DNA from: Desulfobacula sp.
Lineage (GTDB): Bacteria; Desulfobacterota; Desulfobacteria; Desulfobacterales; Desulfobacteraceae
Assembly (NCBI GenBank): GCA_027858355.1
Contig: JAQICW010000701.1
Location: 1-7,060, forward strand
Direction of reading: 5' to 3'
Length of the DNA stretch: 7,060 nt
In this document: positions 1 to 6,125 of the stretch, piece by piece
How positions within the stretch are numbered: position 1 is the stretch's first letter
Layout of the letters: each line of letters begins with the position of its first letter
The notes under the pieces: model-generated
The model's input: only the letters and a program-made list of their open reading frames with translations
The model's database searches: none
What the model was told of the DNA's origin: nothing
Program-made: the position numbers and the translations under genes

Positions 1-1
1 T

Positions 2-976
2 CTCGAAATAAACAACCTCAAACAGTATTTTTATATCAATCCGCCTCTGCTTTCCCGTCTGGTGAGCAAAAAAAAATCAGGAATCATCAAGGCGGTCGAT
101 GACGTGTCCTTTTCTCTGGCCAAAGGAGAGATACTGGGCGTAGCCGGTGAGTCCGGCTGCGGTAAATCAACAGCCTGTCTTGCCATTGCAAAACTCAGGG
201 AGCCCACTTCCGGTACCATTCACTACAAGGGCAAGAATATTGCGGGCATGACCAAAGCGGAAATCCGTGATTACCGCAAGGAAGTCCAGCTGATTTTCCA
301 GGATCCCTATGAATCACTGAATCCTCGTTTCAGGGTTTTTGATCTGGTGGCGGAACCGCTCCGGGCGCTTTCAGTGTGCGACTCAAACGAAGAACTCACC
401 CTAAGGGTGACAACCAGCATTGCCATGGCCGGGTTGAATCCAAAAGACTACATTAAAAAGCATCCTCACCAGATGAGTGGCGGGGAGCGACAGCGGGTGG
501 GAATTGCCCAGGCCCTTGTGCTTGAGCCGGAACTGGTCATTGCAGATGAACCGCTTTCCATGCTGGATGTCTCTATCCGTGCCGGAATACTGGATCTGAT
601 CCGGGATCTTTCTCATCGGTTGAATTTTTCCTGTATCTATGTGTCCCATGATCTTTCCATCCTTTCGAACATTTCTGAGCGTCTCATGATCATGTACCTT
701 GGAAAAGTCGTTGAGATAGGCGGCACCCGGGATGTCATCACCCGGCCCATGCACCCCTATGCTCAGGCCCTTATTGCAGCAGTTCCCATTCCGGATCCAG
801 CCTATAAAAGACCCATCCCGGATATTCGGGGGGAAGTTTCCCAGCCTATTGACCCGCCACCGGGATGCCGATTTCAGCCCCGGTGCCTGAAAGTAACTGA
901 GATCTGCAGACGACAAGAGCCTTTCATGACAGAATTGGAGCCCGGTCACAGCGTGGCCTGTCATCTGTACATTTAA
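2..976 (+). CDS. Oligopeptide/dipeptide ABC importer ATP-binding protein (OppF/DppF type), 5' partial
   Basis: ATPase subunit that powers a cytoplasmic-membrane importer for peptides, opines or similar compounds. The reading frame is open to the left edge: upstream of the GTG at 62 it reads LEINNLKQYF..., the normal beginning of this family, so that GTG is internal and only a few N-terminal codons are missing. In the 324 visible residues: Walker A GESGCGKST (49-57), Q-loop around Q100, signature MSGGERQ (158-164), Walker B ending in D182-E183, and H-loop H216. All catalytic motifs are intact. The C-terminal tail is the oligopeptide/dipeptide-specific extension, with four cysteines (C289, C295, C302, C320) in a PGCRFQPRC context. 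By family convention this is the second ATPase of an Opp/Dpp system; the other ATPase, permeases and binding protein would lie upstream, outside the window. No terminator is visible before the next gene, so co-transcription is plausible. The transported substrate cannot be told from the ATPase. Confidence 0.95.
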   Translation, partial: LEINNLKQYFYINPPLLSRLVSKKKSGIIKAVDDVSFSLAKGEILGVAGESGCGKSTACLAIAKLREPTSGTIHYKGKNIAGMTKAEIRDYRKEVQLIFQDPYESLNPRFRVFDLVAEPLRALSVCDSNEELTLRVTTSIAMAGLNPKDYIKKHPHQMSGGERQRVGIAQALVLEPELVIADEPLSMLDVSIRAGILDLIRDLSHRLNFSCIYVSHDLSILSNISERLMIMYLGKVVEIGGTRDVITRPMHPYAQALIAAVPIPDPAYKRPIPDIRGEVSQPIDPPPGCRFQPRCLKVTEICRRQEPFMTELEPGHSVACHLYI

Positions 977-1061
977 TCCTGGAAACCCATATATAAAATA
1001 TTGATCTATTGCCGGACATGAATCTTTCAAACTATGCGGGTTTGGCAAATAGTTATCATAC

Positions 1062-1066
1062 AAGGA
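1062..1066 (+). promoter_or_regulatory. Ribosome binding site that sets the enolase start
   Basis: AAGGA lies 8 bases before the ATG at 1075. The longer in-frame reading from a TTG at 1009 adds 22 residues that do not look like enolase-family sequence and has no comparable site in front, so 1075 is preferred. Confidence 0.7.
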
Positions 1067-1074
1067 TAAAAGAT

Positions 1075-2202
1075 ATGAAAATAAATTGTGTTGAATTGTT
1101 TCACATTGCCATTCCATTTGTCGTGCCATACAAGCTTTCAAAAAAGTATGGCACCTTAACCCATGCCCATGCCGTTGTATTCAAGGTCCATACGGATGAA
1201 GGCATTGTGGGGTTGGGTGAAGCAGATCCCATGAATCCGTTTACCGAGGAGACGCCGGCATCTGTAATGATGGTTACCCGTGATCACATCGCCCCTCTCC
1301 TTATTGGGAAAGATCCTGAACAGATCCCCAGGCTTGAGACTGAACTGGATCAAATGGTCAGCGGAAACCTGACCGCCAGGGGTGCAATCAATATGGCGCT
1401 TTTTGATATCAAAGGCAAGGCTTGCAACCTGCCTGTTCATTCTCTTCTGGGAGGTCAGTATCATACACAATTACCCCTGTTGGGAGCCATTGGCAGCGGA
1501 ACTCCGGAGGAGGATGAGACTGCCATCGAAGCACTGTTGAATGGGGGGCATGAAACCGTGATGATAAAGATGGGAACCCTCCCCATTGATATGGAGATCA
1601 AACGGATGATATCTGCCAGAAAACGGTTTGGAAAGGAAATCTTCTTTGTCGTGGATGCCAATCAGGCCTGGAGTGTATTTGAAACCCTGGCGTTTATTGA
1701 CGGCTGCCGGTCACATATGCCGAATTTAATTGAACAGCCAGTGGCATGCCATGATATTCATGGCCTCAAACGGATTCGGGACTACTCACCAGGACCTATA
1801 TCTGCCGATGAAAGCTTGATGACGACCCATGATGCCCAGACGCTTATCCGGGAACGCGCTGTGGATGTACTGAGTATAAAGGTTTCCAAGAATGGCGGTA
1901 TCCGAAAGGGCAAATTAATTGCCGATTCAGCCGGTCTTTTCGGGTATCCATGCCTCATGAACAGTATGCTCGAGTTCGGGATAACCCAGGCGGCTTCTCT
2001 ACACATTGGGTGCACCCTGGACAACCTTCTTCCGGCAGGCCATGCTTATGGGTCTGTGCTCAGAATGTCCGATGATATTACTGATTTTAGAACAAATATT
2101 TCCCATGCCAGGGTGACAGTTCCGACAGGGAGCGGGCTTGGTGTTATGCTTGATGATGAGAAACTTAAAAAATACACCACAGCATATCTTAAGATTCAAT
2201 AA
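1075..2202 (+). CDS. Enolase-superfamily protein (mandelate racemase/muconate lactonizing enzyme family), probable amino-acid-type epimerase
   Basis: A 375-residue protein with the N-terminal capping domain (about 1-125) and (beta/alpha)-barrel of the MR/MLE family; the length is normal. Such enzymes use Mg2+ to stabilise an enolate formed by removing the proton next to a carboxylate. Visible metal ligands are D194 (VVDANQAW), E220 (LIEQP) and D245 (ADES). The acid/base lysines expected for MLE-type racemases are K165 at the end of barrel strand 2 (MIKMG) and K269 on strand 6 (SIKVSKNGG). The first lysine of the usual KxK pair is replaced by M163. The DxD motif on strand 8 that marks dipeptide epimerases is not seen; the region reads PAGHAYG (320-326). 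Sitting between a peptide-type ABC ATPase and an amine dehydrogenase, it may epimerise an amino acid, N-substituted amino acid or betaine-like substrate (compare hydroxyproline-betaine epimerase and N-acylamino acid racemase). Dehydratase or cycloisomerase activity is an alternative. The family is clear; the reaction is inferred. Confidence 0.9.
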   Translation: MKINCVELFHIAIPFVVPYKLSKKYGTLTHAHAVVFKVHTDEGIVGLGEADPMNPFTEETPASVMMVTRDHIAPLLIGKDPEQIPRLETELDQMVSGNLTARGAINMALFDIKGKACNLPVHSLLGGQYHTQLPLLGAIGSGTPEEDETAIEALLNGGHETVMIKMGTLPIDMEIKRMISARKRFGKEIFFVVDANQAWSVFETLAFIDGCRSHMPNLIEQPVACHDIHGLKRIRDYSPGPISADESLMTTHDAQTLIRERAVDVLSIKVSKNGGIRKGKLIADSAGLFGYPCLMNSMLEFGITQAASLHIGCTLDNLLPAGHAYGSVLRMSDDITDFRTNISHARVTVPTGSGLGVMLDDEKLKKYTTAYLKIQ

Positions 2203-2262
2203 CCGTGGATTCAGGTAATTGGAAATTTTATGACCGGTTGATGGCAATTTGTATGACATCGA

Positions 2263-2294
2263 AAGCGGTTATTTGACATAAGATCGGGCCGCTT
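2263..2294 (+). repeat. Short inverted repeat before the dehydrogenase genes
   Basis: AAGCGG (2263-2268) and CCGCTT (2289-2294) are exact inverted copies, extendable by two G.U pairs, with a 16-20 base spacer. The pair lies in the 114-base gap between the enolase gene and the FAD oxidoreductase, ending 10 bases before its ribosome binding site. It could be an operator half-site pair or a weak RNA hairpin; a 6-bp match can also occur by chance. Confidence 0.3.
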
Positions 2295-2316
2295 GTAAAA
2301 AAGTAAGGAGTATTTT

Positions 2317-3435
2317 ATGAAAAATGCGGACATTATTGTCATCGGCGGTGGTGCTACGGGTGCTGCTACAGGTTTGGGGCTGGTCCGCAACCATTCAGAA
2401 AAAATTCTGTTGTTTGATGAAAAACCCGGTATACACCGTGTTTCCAGGGCAAATTTTGGATTGACCACCTACATGTGCAAAGGGCTCAATGATACGAAAT
2501 ATGCCGACTGGTCTCTGCGGGCCAGCCATGAATGGGCCGGTTTTGCAAAACAACTGGAGGACGAGAGCGGAATCTGTGTTGATCTTTCCCTTAACGGTGG
2601 GGGCGAAGTGTTTCTCACCCAGGCGGAAATGGATGTCCGAATCGATCAGACCCGGATTTTAAAGGAAATGGCCAAGGCAAGGGGATCTGAATATCCCGTT
2701 AGCATTCTGGATAAATATGAGTTTTCAAAGCTTATCCCTAAAATGAAACTGGGAGAACAGGTTGTCGGAGGAATGTTTGTCCAGGGAGCAGGGCACGTCA
2801 ATCCTTTGTTTCTGCTTCGGGCCATGCGAAAAGCATTTGTCGATCAGGGGGGTGAGTTTATTCCGGGTGAATCCGTAATGGAGATCTGTCCCCGACAATC
2901 CGATATTATTATCCGAACAACCAAAAATGAATATGGCTGTAAAAAACTGGTTGTGGCTGCCGGTCACGGAAGCACCCGGTTGATGGGGACTTTGGGGGTC
3001 AATCTGCATCTATACCCCCAACGGGGTCAGCTGCTGGTTACCAATCGAATGAAGCCATTGCTGCCCATCCCCCTGCTCACTGTTCGCCAGACGGCTGAAG
3101 GGACTTTTATGATCGGTGTTTCCAATGAAAGTGCTGGCCATGATACGCGGGTCACTGTGGCGGTGCTCAAGGACCAGGCAAAAAAGGGAATTGCTGTTTT
3201 TCCCATGCTGGCCGGTTTAAAGTGGGTTCGCTGCTGGGCTGCCTTAAGGGTTATGACCCCGGACGGCTCACCACTTTATGATACCATTCCCGGGCATGAT
3301 AATATCTTTGTGCTGGCAGGCCACAGTGCCATATCCAATGCACCCCTGCATGCATCAACCATCGCCCCCTGGATTATCAGCGGGATAAAACCCAAACGGA
3401 TAGAAGGCTTTGGACTTGGGAGGTTTAATGTTTAG
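2317..3435 (+). CDS. FAD-dependent DAO-family oxidoreductase, catalytic beta subunit of an HcnC/LhpB-like amine dehydrogenase
   Basis: A 372-residue cytoplasmic flavoprotein of the D-amino-acid oxidase (DAO) superfamily; subunits of this type oxidise the C-N bond of glycine, sarcosine, D-hydroxyproline, opines or related amines to an imine. The N-terminal FAD-binding Rossmann motif is GGGATG (10-15), with the acidic ribose-binding position at D34/E35 after strand 2. VVAAGHGST (212-220) is the second flavin-contact segment, and the C-terminal GHSAISNAPLHA (335-346) corresponds to the usual HSGVTLAP-type end, with Ala for the common Gly. A strong TAAGGAG (2304-2310) six bases before the ATG supports the start. 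Its last codons overlap the ferredoxin-like gene by 8 bases, showing that the products are made together. The three-gene set beta-gamma-alpha matches HcnCAB (hydrogen cyanide synthase), D-hydroxyproline dehydrogenase and opine oxidase. With no cyanide context and with a RidA gene and epimerase-type gene alongside, amino acid or opine oxidation is favoured over cyanide synthesis. Confidence 0.88.
   Translation: MKNADIIVIGGGATGAATGLGLVRNHSEKILLFDEKPGIHRVSRANFGLTTYMCKGLNDTKYADWSLRASHEWAGFAKQLEDESGICVDLSLNGGGEVFLTQAEMDVRIDQTRILKEMAKARGSEYPVSILDKYEFSKLIPKMKLGEQVVGGMFVQGAGHVNPLFLLRAMRKAFVDQGGEFIPGESVMEICPRQSDIIIRTTKNEYGCKKLVVAAGHGSTRLMGTLGVNLHLYPQRGQLLVTNRMKPLLPIPLLTVRQTAEGTFMIGVSNESAGHDTRVTVAVLKDQAKKGIAVFPMLAGLKWVRCWAALRVMTPDGSPLYDTIPGHDNIFVLAGHSAISNAPLHASTIAPWIISGIKPKRIEGFGLGRFNV
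3418..3423 (+). promoter_or_regulatory. Ribosome binding site that sets the start of the small [2Fe-2S] gene
   Basis: GGGAGG lies four bases before the ATG at 3428, inside the end of the preceding gene. It favours that ATG over an in-frame TTG at 3410, which would add six residues. The short spacing within an 8-base gene overlap suggests translational coupling. Confidence 0.6.
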
Positions 3436-3721
3436 TTCCTATGAAAAAAATGAAAAAACAGTCATGATACTGTTGGACGGCAGACCGGAAAAGGTGCCGG
3501 AAGGTGTGAGTGCGGCAGCGGCAGTTCTCGGTACAGGGGAAAAACACATTCGGGTATCACCTGTGACGGGCGAGCCTCGCTCTCCATTCTGCCTGATGGG
3601 TGTCTGTTATGAATGTCTCATGGAAATTGACGGTGAAAAAGACCGGCAATCCTGCCAGGTGGAAGTAAAGGAAGGAATGAAAATTAACCGGCAGATGCAG
3701 ATGGATGGAGAGGGTCAATGA
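3428..3721 (+). CDS. Small (2Fe-2S) ferredoxin-like gamma subunit (HcnA/LhpF-like)
   Basis: A 97-residue protein carrying one plant-ferredoxin-type [2Fe-2S] centre. The four ligands are C55, C60, C63 and C76 in the pattern C-x4-C-x2-C-x12-C, with the GVCYEC core typical of HcnA and of the N-terminal part of sarcosine oxidase alpha. The start of the protein (about 11-45) is the expected beta-grasp strand pair, with VMILLDGRPEKVPEG. It is expected to relay electrons between the FAD of the DAO-type subunit and the flavoprotein alpha subunit, and has no catalytic site of its own. It overlaps the upstream gene by 8 bases and the downstream gene by an ATGA overlap, so the three are almost certainly translated in balance as one complex. 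The family assignment is firm; the details of the electron route are inferred from homologous complexes. Confidence 0.9.
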   Translation: MFSSYEKNEKTVMILLDGRPEKVPEGVSAAAAVLGTGEKHIRVSPVTGEPRSPFCLMGVCYECLMEIDGEKDRQSCQVEVKEGMKINRQMQMDGEGQ

Positions 3722-5106
3722 AAAAATATTTTGATGCAATCGTCATAGGGGCCGGGCCTGCAGGAATTTCCACAGCAGCAGCCCTGTCTGGATTTGGCCT
3801 TGAGGTATTGCTGCTGGATGACCAGCCCCGTCCTGGAGGGCAGATATACAAGAGCATTGAAAATGCCTCTGACAAACGGTTGAAACTATTGGGCGAAGAT
3901 TATGCAGCCGGCCTGCGGCTGGTGAACCGGTTTCGTTGTCAGGAGATAACATATGTCCCCGGCGCAACCGTCTGGCAGGTGGAAACCGACGGACACGTAT
4001 ATTACTCTAAAGACAGCGCCTCCTTTGAGGTGGCTGCAAAATTTGTTGTGGCAGCCACCGGTGCCATGGAAAGACCGGTACCTTTCCCCGGCTGGACCCT
4101 GCCCGGGGTCATGGGGGCCGGGGGTGCCGGCAACCTTATCAAGGATGCTGGTCTTGTTCCCCAGGGTAGGGTCATTCTTGCCGGCAGCGGCCCATTACTT
4201 TTTCTTGAAGCTGTCCACCTTATGGATATGGGAGTGGACATTCGTGCCATTCTTGAGACCACATCAATCCTGCCGCATCTGTCATCACTGGCCCACTTGC
4301 CGGCTGCTGTCAGGCGCATGGATTTCTTGAAAAAGGGCCTTGCGATGTTAGGGCGTATCAAACGGGAGGGGATAAATCACCACAAAGGTGTTAGAAAATT
4401 ATGTGCCAGGGGCTGTGAAAGCCTGGAATCCGTCCATGTTCAGAAAGGAAAAAAATCGCTTAATTTTGAAGCGGACCTGTTGTTAACCCACTTTGGTGTC
4501 ATTCCCAATACAGCTATCTTTCGTCAACTGGGTTGCCGGCATCATTGGAATGATGTCCAGCGCTACTGGTACCCTGAATCTGACAAATGGGGGAGAACCT
4601 CCCATGATGCCATTTTTGCTGCAGGCGACGGTGGGTTTGTGAGTGGCGCACTGACAGCGGCATTGAAAGGAGAAATGATTGCCCTTGCCATTTCAGCTGA
4701 TATGGGACTGATGCACGAAAATGAGCGCAATATCCGTTCAGCCCGTATAGAAAAGCAGCTGGCCAAGGAGATGTACCCCCGTCCATTTATCGATGAACTG
4801 TATGCACCGGTTCCTGATTTATATGATGTGGCTCCTGAAACCGTTGTCTGTCGATGTGAAAATATCACCATGGGTCAGATCCACCAGGCAATCGGCGAAG
4901 GCTGTATTGATCCCAATGAAATAAAAGCGTTGTTAAGACCCGGCATGGGGGCCTGCCAGGGACGAATGTGCGGCAGTGCATTAAGCGAGATTATTTCACT
5001 GCGATCCGGAATTGATATTAAAAAGGTGGGGACCTTGAAAATCAGGCCTCCACTGAAAAATATTTCTTTGCATGAAATAGCAAATATAGAATTATGTGAA
5101 GGCTAA
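3718..5106 (+). CDS. FAD/NAD(P)-binding oxidoreductase with C-terminal BFD-like [2Fe-2S] domain, alpha subunit (HcnB/LhpE-like)
   Basis: A 462-residue flavoprotein forming the electron-accepting subunit of the heterotrimeric dehydrogenase. Domain order: FAD Rossmann motif GAGPAG (11-16) followed by PRPGGQIY (37-44), both hallmarks of this group; VVAATGAMERP (110-120); a second dinucleotide motif AGSGPLLFLEA (155-165); the FAD-closing AAGDGG (301-306); and a BFD-like iron-sulfur domain with C378, C380, C413 and C418 (C-x-C-x32-C-x4-C), complete. The length is normal for HcnB-like proteins. The start is shared with the stop of the gamma gene (ATGA), preceded by GGAGAGGG at 3707-3714. The physiological acceptor is not obvious: homologous enzymes pass electrons to the respiratory chain or dyes rather than O2, and the second nucleotide site may bind a nucleotide in a structural role. 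The protein is intact, with no frameshift. Confidence 0.92.
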   Translation: MKKYFDAIVIGAGPAGISTAAALSGFGLEVLLLDDQPRPGGQIYKSIENASDKRLKLLGEDYAAGLRLVNRFRCQEITYVPGATVWQVETDGHVYYSKDSASFEVAAKFVVAATGAMERPVPFPGWTLPGVMGAGGAGNLIKDAGLVPQGRVILAGSGPLLFLEAVHLMDMGVDIRAILETTSILPHLSSLAHLPAAVRRMDFLKKGLAMLGRIKREGINHHKGVRKLCARGCESLESVHVQKGKKSLNFEADLLLTHFGVIPNTAIFRQLGCRHHWNDVQRYWYPESDKWGRTSHDAIFAAGDGGFVSGALTAALKGEMIALAISADMGLMHENERNIRSARIEKQLAKEMYPRPFIDELYAPVPDLYDVAPETVVCRCENITMGQIHQAIGEGCIDPNEIKALLRPGMGACQGRMCGSALSEIISLRSGIDIKKVGTLKIRPPLKNISLHEIANIELCEG

Positions 5107-5132
5107 TTGAAAATAAATAAAGGAAAGGCGCC

Positions 5133-5483
5133 ATGAGTAAAATTATTCGAAAACAAGTGACCGAGCGTATGAGTAGAATTGTTGTTCACAACCATACCGT
5201 TTATCTGTGCGGTCAGGTTGGGGAACCGGGCACCCCCATAAAAGACCAGGCAACGGAAATGCTCTCCCGGGTGGACAAATTTTTAAAAGAGGCCGGAAGC
5301 AGCAGGGAGCAATTGCTTTCAGCAACTGTTTACCTGTCTGATATAAGATATTTTGCAGAATTTAACGAGGTGTGGGATGCATGGGTTGTTCCGGGCCACC
5401 CACCGGCTCGAGCATGTGTGGAAGCACGCATGGCTCTGCCGGGGCTATTTTGTGAGGTTTCCGTGGTAGCTGCACTGGTATAG
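5133..5483 (+). CDS. RidA/YjgF/UK114-family protein, probable enamine/imine deaminase
   Basis: A 116-residue protein of the trimeric Rid family, which hydrolyses reactive enamine/imine intermediates to the keto form and ammonia. The functional arginine is R93 in the PARACVE segment, equivalent to the carboxylate-binding R105 of E. coli RidA; C95 and E108 match that protein's C107 and E120. The N-terminal part (RMSRIVVHNHTVYLCGQVG, 12-30) resembles the YoaB-like branch rather than the archetypal RidA. The ATG at 5133 has AGGA at 5121-5124, and the gene lies 26 bases after the alpha subunit, so it is the last gene of the operon. Its place next to an imine-forming dehydrogenase fits a role in clearing or processing the dehydrogenase product. 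Direct hydrolysis of the pathway imine, versus general protection of PLP enzymes, cannot be decided here. Confidence 0.9.
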   Translation: MSKIIRKQVTERMSRIVVHNHTVYLCGQVGEPGTPIKDQATEMLSRVDKFLKEAGSSREQLLSATVYLSDIRYFAEFNEVWDAWVVPGHPPARACVEARMALPGLFCEVSVVAALV

Positions 5484-5504
5484 CTTCCTGAAGTAGAATT
5501 AATA

Positions 5505-5735
5505 TCAGGCATCTAAAATATGTTGATGCCCTTTTAGGGAAAGTCTTTTTCTACGGAGGTTTTGAGAGTGTTTCATCCGACTTTTCAGTAAAATCTGGTT
5601 TAGCAGTTCTATGACCTCTAAGAGGACAGAGTTGCCCGTTGCCTTGGAGAGATAAAAAATCGACATCTCAACACATTGCATATTGATAGATTCGGTAACA
5701 GTATAGATGTTTTTGACTTCTGAGAAAAAAATCAA
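5505..5735 (-). pseudogene. Fragment of a GntR/FadR-family transcription regulator (FCD effector-domain remnant)
   Basis: The reverse strand reads up to 76 codons. The part from about 5657 down to 5508 looks like the middle of an FCD domain: an F-[HY] helix start, then KATGNSVLLEVIELL, then KSRMK, then SLKGHQHILDA, matching the family pattern of ATGN, a leucine-rich helix, R and eH-x-x-IL-x-AI. It stops at TGA (5505-5507) right after ILDA, where an intact FCD domain would run on for about one more helix. The residues between the F and ATGN are about two short, the metal-ligand His after F is Tyr, and there is no winged-helix DNA-binding domain upstream; the frame hits a stop at 5754-5756. It is therefore broken at both ends and unlikely to work. 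FCD regulators often control amino acid and organic acid catabolism, so this may once have governed the neighbouring operon. Identification rests on motif recognition by eye. Confidence 0.55.
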
Positions 5736-5804
5736 GATACAAATATAAAAAATTTAAGCGAATCGGGCTGGCGATTTAAAACCAATTCCTCGGATTATCC
5801 TCAG

Positions 5805-5818
5805 TTAAGGATTAAGGA
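5805..5818 (+). repeat. Tandem 7-base direct repeat
   Basis: TTAAGGA occurs twice in immediate succession and is flanked by TCAG (5801-5804) and its inverted copy CTGA (5819-5822). It may be an old regulator site or a chance feature in non-coding DNA. Confidence 0.4.
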
Positions 5819-5848
5819 CTGATATTGGGTTTTAGATATACCCTAAGT

Positions 5849-5890
5849 CTATTTGGCCAAAATGCCAGGATTGGCATTTTGGCTAAATAG
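5849..5890. repeat. Near-perfect 19-bp inverted repeat (hairpin)
   Basis: Arms at 5849-5867 and 5872-5890 pair across a 4-base GGAT loop. The only imperfect pair is G5855 with T5884, which is a permitted G.U in + strand RNA but an A.C mismatch on the - strand. The core is CCAAAATGCCA / TGGCATTTTGG. No U-run follows on either strand, so it is not a standard intrinsic terminator. It could stop transcription or shield the 3' end of the operon transcript, about 365 bases after the RidA stop, or be a REP/MITE-like mobile palindrome. Confidence 0.75.
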
Positions 5891-6029
5891 CAATTCATAA
5901 ACAGGTATTGAGGTTCTGAAGGTTTCGCAAAAGCACGCCTGGACTTGTTATCATGCCCCATAGTTTTTTTGCGGCCTGTCGGTGAATACAATTAACAGGG
6001 TAATGGCAGGATGTGCCCAGATATCCCGA

Positions 6030-6041
6030 TTGCCCGGGCAA
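6030..6041. repeat. 12-base perfect palindrome TTGCCCGGGCAA
   Basis: A GC-rich perfect palindrome in otherwise AT-rich non-coding sequence, 130 bases before the last gene. Its symmetry suits a dimeric regulator, but no promoter elements are evident beside it. A TGCCC at 6014-6018 could also pair with the right half, giving an alternative small hairpin. Confidence 0.4.
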
Positions 6042-6125
6042 GCTTATATCAAATATTCAGATGGGATAAGTGTTTTTTAAACGGATTTAAGCAGTCAAGT
6101 ATTGATTAAACCCTGAAAAGCTGCC

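Noticed and set aside
401..1141. Long open frame on the - strand opposite the ABC ATPase gene
   Set aside because: It lies antisense to a clearly coding gene, shows no recognisable domain, and runs into the enolase gene; a shadow frame.
2273..2301. TTGACA-N17-TAAAAA promoter-like match before the FAD oxidoreductase gene
   Set aside because: The spacing is ideal, but the predicted transcription start (about 2308) falls inside the ribosome binding site at 2304-2310, so the RNA would lose it. An internal promoter is not excluded, but the support is too weak for a feature.
3953..4330. 125-codon + strand frame inside the alpha-subunit gene
   Set aside because: It is fully contained in another frame of an intact, motif-rich gene, and has a proline/tryptophan-rich composition typical of out-of-frame reading.
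4002..4361. 119-codon - strand frame opposite the alpha-subunit gene
   Set aside because: Antisense shadow with no motif and no plausible ribosome binding site.
2317..5106. Reading the trimeric oxidoreductase as a hydrogen cyanide synthase
   Set aside because: The architecture matches HcnABC, but the same architecture serves D-hydroxyproline and opine dehydrogenases, and the importer, enolase and RidA neighbours fit amino compound catabolism better.
5528..5550. Possible intrinsic terminator after the RidA gene (CCCT/AGGG stem, then a T-run)
   Set aside because: The stem is only 4 bp, the T-run begins several bases later, and the segment lies within the regulator remnant; too weak to call.
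5926..5973. CGCAAAA and TTTTGCG inverted copies
   Set aside because: Seven-base arms separated by 34 bases in AT-rich DNA are expected by chance and do not form a compact structure.
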